Assembly: GCA_021819255.1 (NCBI GenBank)
Contig: JAKART010000206.1
Coordinates: forward strand, 1 to 5,146
Length of the DNA: 5,146 nt
Reading direction: 5' to 3'
Source of the DNA: Acidobacteriota bacterium
GTDB lineage: Bacteria > Acidobacteriota > Terriglobia > Terriglobales > Acidobacteriaceae
The position numbers and the translations under genes were made by a program. Under the pieces are notes generated by a model. The model worked only from the letters and a program-made list of their open reading frames with translations, was not told where the DNA came from and did not search any database. Within the stretch, counting starts at the first letter, position 1. Each line of letters starts with the position of its first letter. Below, piece after piece: positions 3,362 to 5,146 of this stretch.

Positions 3362-4351
3362 ATGCATCCGGCATTTACAAAACAAGACGATGAACTGGTG
3401 CGGCTGCGGCGGCCGCTGGGAGATTTGGAGCTGATCATCTGCAGCGATGGAACCTACATGCTGGATGGCGGGGCGATGTTTGGCGTGGTGCCCAAGCCGA
3501 TGTGGGAGAAGCGCACGCCCGCCGATGAGCAGAATCGCATCTTGCTGGGGCTGAACACCGTGGTGGTGAGAACCGGCGCGGCCGTGGTCCTGATTGAGAC
3601 CGGCATCGGGAACAAGCAGCCAGCCAAGCTGCGTGAAATTCACCAGAATCAGGAACGCCTGCCGGCCTCCTTGGCGGCAGCGGGGGTGCGCGTGGAAGAG
3701 GTCACCCACGTGGTGAACACCCATCTGCACTTTGACCACTGCGGATGGAATACCACGCTGGAAGCCGATGGAGCCTCGCGTCCGACCTTCCCCAACGCGC
3801 GCTACTTTGCTCCGGCCGGCGAACTCGCGCACGGACGCCTGCAACTGGAGCGAGACCGGGTGAGCTATCGATGGCCAAACTATGACCCGCTGATTGAGAC
3901 CGGACAGCTTACGCTGATCGATCCCGGCGGACGGGGTGGTTTTACTCCAGAGGATCCTAGGTTCAAGCCGGAGGCCGGCAAGACGCTGCCTCCGCTGCGC
4001 ATTCAGACCGAGCTGCGGATCGTGCCGGGCGTGACGGTGGAGAATCTGCCCGGCCATACCTCAAGCCTGCTGGGAGTTCATATCGAGGCAAAGGCGCACG
4101 GCGGAGCGGTCCGCCATGCATGTTACGTCAGCGACCTGGTGCCTACTCACCATCATCTGGACGCTACCTGGGTGATGGGCTATGACCTGGATCCATTAAC
4201 CTGTATTCAGGAGCGCAAGCGATTCTGGGCGAGGGCGATTCCGGAGCAGTGGTTGGTGTTGTTTACCCACGACCACCAGGTTCCCGCGGCGTTTGTGGCC
4301 TGGAATGACAAGGGCAAGCCGGTGGTGACGGAAACCGGCCCCGCCGAATGA
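3362..4351 (+). CDS. MBL-fold metallo-hydrolase
   Basis: 329-residue metallo-beta-lactamase-fold hydrolase, probably cytoplasmic with a dinuclear metal centre. The metal-binding set is complete: H121-x-H123-x-D125-H126 in NTHLHFDHCG, then H232 in LPGHTSS, D258 in YVSD and H303 in FTHDHQ. The stretch before it (FGVVPKPMWEK, about 40-50, then LIETGIGN 77-84) is typical of a branch of stand-alone MBL hydrolases that resemble lactonases; Glu79 stands where many relatives have Asp. No signal peptide is seen and length is normal. The substrate is unknown: lactone, ester or thioester hydrolysis are family possibilities, and a beta-lactam role is not supported. The upstream TATACT without a Shine-Dalgarno suggests a leaderless mRNA. 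The flavin-reductase-like gene follows 43 bp later with its own ribosome-binding site, suggesting an operon. Confidence 0.93.
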   Translation: MHPAFTKQDDELVRLRRPLGDLELIICSDGTYMLDGGAMFGVVPKPMWEKRTPADEQNRILLGLNTVVVRTGAAVVLIETGIGNKQPAKLREIHQNQERLPASLAAAGVRVEEVTHVVNTHLHFDHCGWNTTLEADGASRPTFPNARYFAPAGELAHGRLQLERDRVSYRWPNYDPLIETGQLTLIDPGGRGGFTPEDPRFKPEAGKTLPPLRIQTELRIVPGVTVENLPGHTSSLLGVHIEAKAHGGAVRHACYVSDLVPTHHHLDATWVMGYDLDPLTCIQERKRFWARAIPEQWLVLFTHDHQVPAAFVAWNDKGKPVVTETGPAE

Positions 4352-4382
4352 AGCAAGCTCGGAAGCCAACCAGCACGAAGAC

Positions 4383-4387
4383 AGGAG
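4383..4387 (+). promoter_or_regulatory. Ribosome-binding site of the flavin reductase gene
   Basis: AGGAG lies 7 nt before the ATG at 4395, a standard placement that fixes the start and supports independent translation within the operon. Confidence 0.75.
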
Positions 4388-4394
4388 ATTTTGC

Positions 4395-5051
4395 ATGAGT
4401 TACGTCGTGAAGAATGGGTTTGCTCACTTTGACCTGATGGAGATGCCGAAGCCGGATGTCTACAAACTTCTGGCCTCGGTGATTTTGCCTCGTCCCATTG
4501 CCTGGGTGGTGAGCCGGGATGGGGAAGGCCGTCTGAATGCGGCGCCTTTTTCATTCTTCAACATTCTGTCCGCCGACCCTCCGCTGGTGGCCATTGGCTT
4601 TTCCGCCGCGCCAGACCGGGAGGGCAAGGACACGCTGGCCAATATCAGGACCAACGGCGAGTTTGTGGTGAACCTGGTGCCAGAGGACCTGGCGCAGGCG
4701 ATGAACGTAACGGCGGCCAATGCTCCGCGCGGGGTCGATGAGACCAAGCTGGCGGGGCTGGATCTGGCCAAGAGTGTGGTGGTGGACGTGCCTCGGATTG
4801 CGGGATCGCCGGTGGGGCTGGAGTGCAAGATATTTGAGGTGATTGAGCCCGGCGGAAGTGGGACGATTGCGCTGGGGCGTGTGTTGTATGTGCATGTGCG
4901 GGAGTCAGCCTTTGCGAATCTGGAGCATCTGCGCATTGATCCCGCCCAGTTGCGGCTGATCGGGAGGATGCACGGCGCCGGCGGTTACTGCACCACCCGG
5001 GACATCTTCTCGGTCGACCGGCTGACCTGGCCCTTGGAGGGCAAGGGCTAG
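4395..5051 (+). CDS. Flavin-reductase-like FMN-binding protein (DIM6/NTAB type)
   Basis: 218-residue protein of the flavin reductase-like, FMN-binding split-barrel family; members reduce FMN with NAD(P)H or carry bound FMN for a partner oxygenase. The signature lies in the N-terminal half: ILPRPIAWVVSRDGEG (30-45), then N48-AAPFSFFNILSADPPLVAIGF (to 69), the strand-loop-strand that binds the FMN phosphate and ring. NIRTNGEFVVNLV and the NVTAANAPRGVDE segment (about 104-116) follow, then the acidic strand region and a C-terminal GRMHGAGGYCTT block near 190-200. Length (about 200-220) is normal and no targeting signal is seen. It is downstream of the MBL hydrolase gene, probably co-transcribed, and followed by a hairpin. 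No oxygenase partner is in the window, so the redox partner and substrate are unknown. Confidence 0.92.
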   Translation: MSYVVKNGFAHFDLMEMPKPDVYKLLASVILPRPIAWVVSRDGEGRLNAAPFSFFNILSADPPLVAIGFSAAPDREGKDTLANIRTNGEFVVNLVPEDLAQAMNVTAANAPRGVDETKLAGLDLAKSVVVDVPRIAGSPVGLECKIFEVIEPGGSGTIALGRVLYVHVRESAFANLEHLRIDPAQLRLIGRMHGAGGYCTTRDIFSVDRLTWPLEGKG

Positions 5052-5091
5052 ACCATTTTCCCTGAAGGTGTAAGCAAGGGGAACGACTCCT

Positions 5092-5120
5092 GTGGGCGTT
5101 TTCCTCAATGAAAACGCCAC
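5092..5120 (+). terminator. Hairpin after the MBL-flavin reductase operon
   Basis: GGCGTTTTC (5095-5103) and GAAAACGCC (5110-5118) form a perfect 9-bp stem with a 6-nt loop. Two more pairs (5092-5093 with 5119-5120) follow across a bulged G5094. It begins 40 bp after the stop codon. No T-run follows on either strand, although the stem itself holds TTTT/AAAA. It is the most likely transcription end of the operon. Confidence 0.55.
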
Positions 5121-5146
5121 TGAACGCCCGCTCCCGTACACCCATC

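Noticed and set aside
3359..4057. 232-residue minus-strand open frame.
   Set aside because: It lies antisense to the MBL gene, whose complete metal-ligand set proves the plus strand; long antisense frames are common in GC-rich genes.

Overview
The window looks like a chromosomal housekeeping stretch from a fairly GC-rich bacterium (about 60% G+C by eye). I favour an Acidobacteriota member. The bS21 sequence, the small protein pairing a CxxC-x25-CxxC zinc ribbon with a CxxC-x17-CxxC domain, and the style of the metallo-hydrolase all look acidobacterial to me. This is an inference from remembered family features, not from a search. There are no mobile elements, CRISPR arrays, tRNAs or rRNAs that I can support.

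Layout. (1) Positions 53-1072 (+) encode an exostosin/GT-B-like glycosyltransferase whose reading frame stays open to the left edge of the window. (2) Facing it is a left-handed beta-helix gamma-carbonic-anhydrase-type protein (1687-1169, -). The short convergent gap between them holds a hairpin at the first gene's stop codon and a 15-bp tandem repeat that abuts the second gene's stop. (3) A 340-bp divergent region separates the carbonic anhydrase gene from rpsU (bS21, 2028-2225, +). It carries two short GC palindromes, a strong bulged hairpin (1872-1909), a second hairpin (1977-1997) and an extended Shine-Dalgarno in front of a TTG start. (4) After rpsU comes a terminator-like hairpin and then about 500 bp with no convincing gene but several strong inverted repeats (2279-2778). 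(5) Next is a small two-zinc-ribbon protein (2794-3279, +). (6) Last is a likely two-gene operon: an MBL-fold metallo-hydrolase (3362-4351) and a flavin-reductase-like FMN-binding protein (4395-5051), 43 bp apart and followed by a hairpin.

How the genes fit together. No single pathway joins them all. The MBL hydrolase and flavin reductase are probably co-transcribed, but their substrates cannot be read from sequence. rpsU and the zinc-ribbon gene point to translation and nucleic-acid-related functions.

The most interesting signals are in expression rather than in gene content. Two unrelated genes (gamma-CA and MBL) each have a TATACT hexamer 6-7 bp before the ATG and no Shine-Dalgarno, the architecture expected of leaderless mRNAs. 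rpsU, by contrast, has a seven-base Shine-Dalgarno and a structured upstream region. The hairpin-rich gap after rpsU is the best place to look for an undescribed structured RNA. No clearly new multi-gene system is visible.
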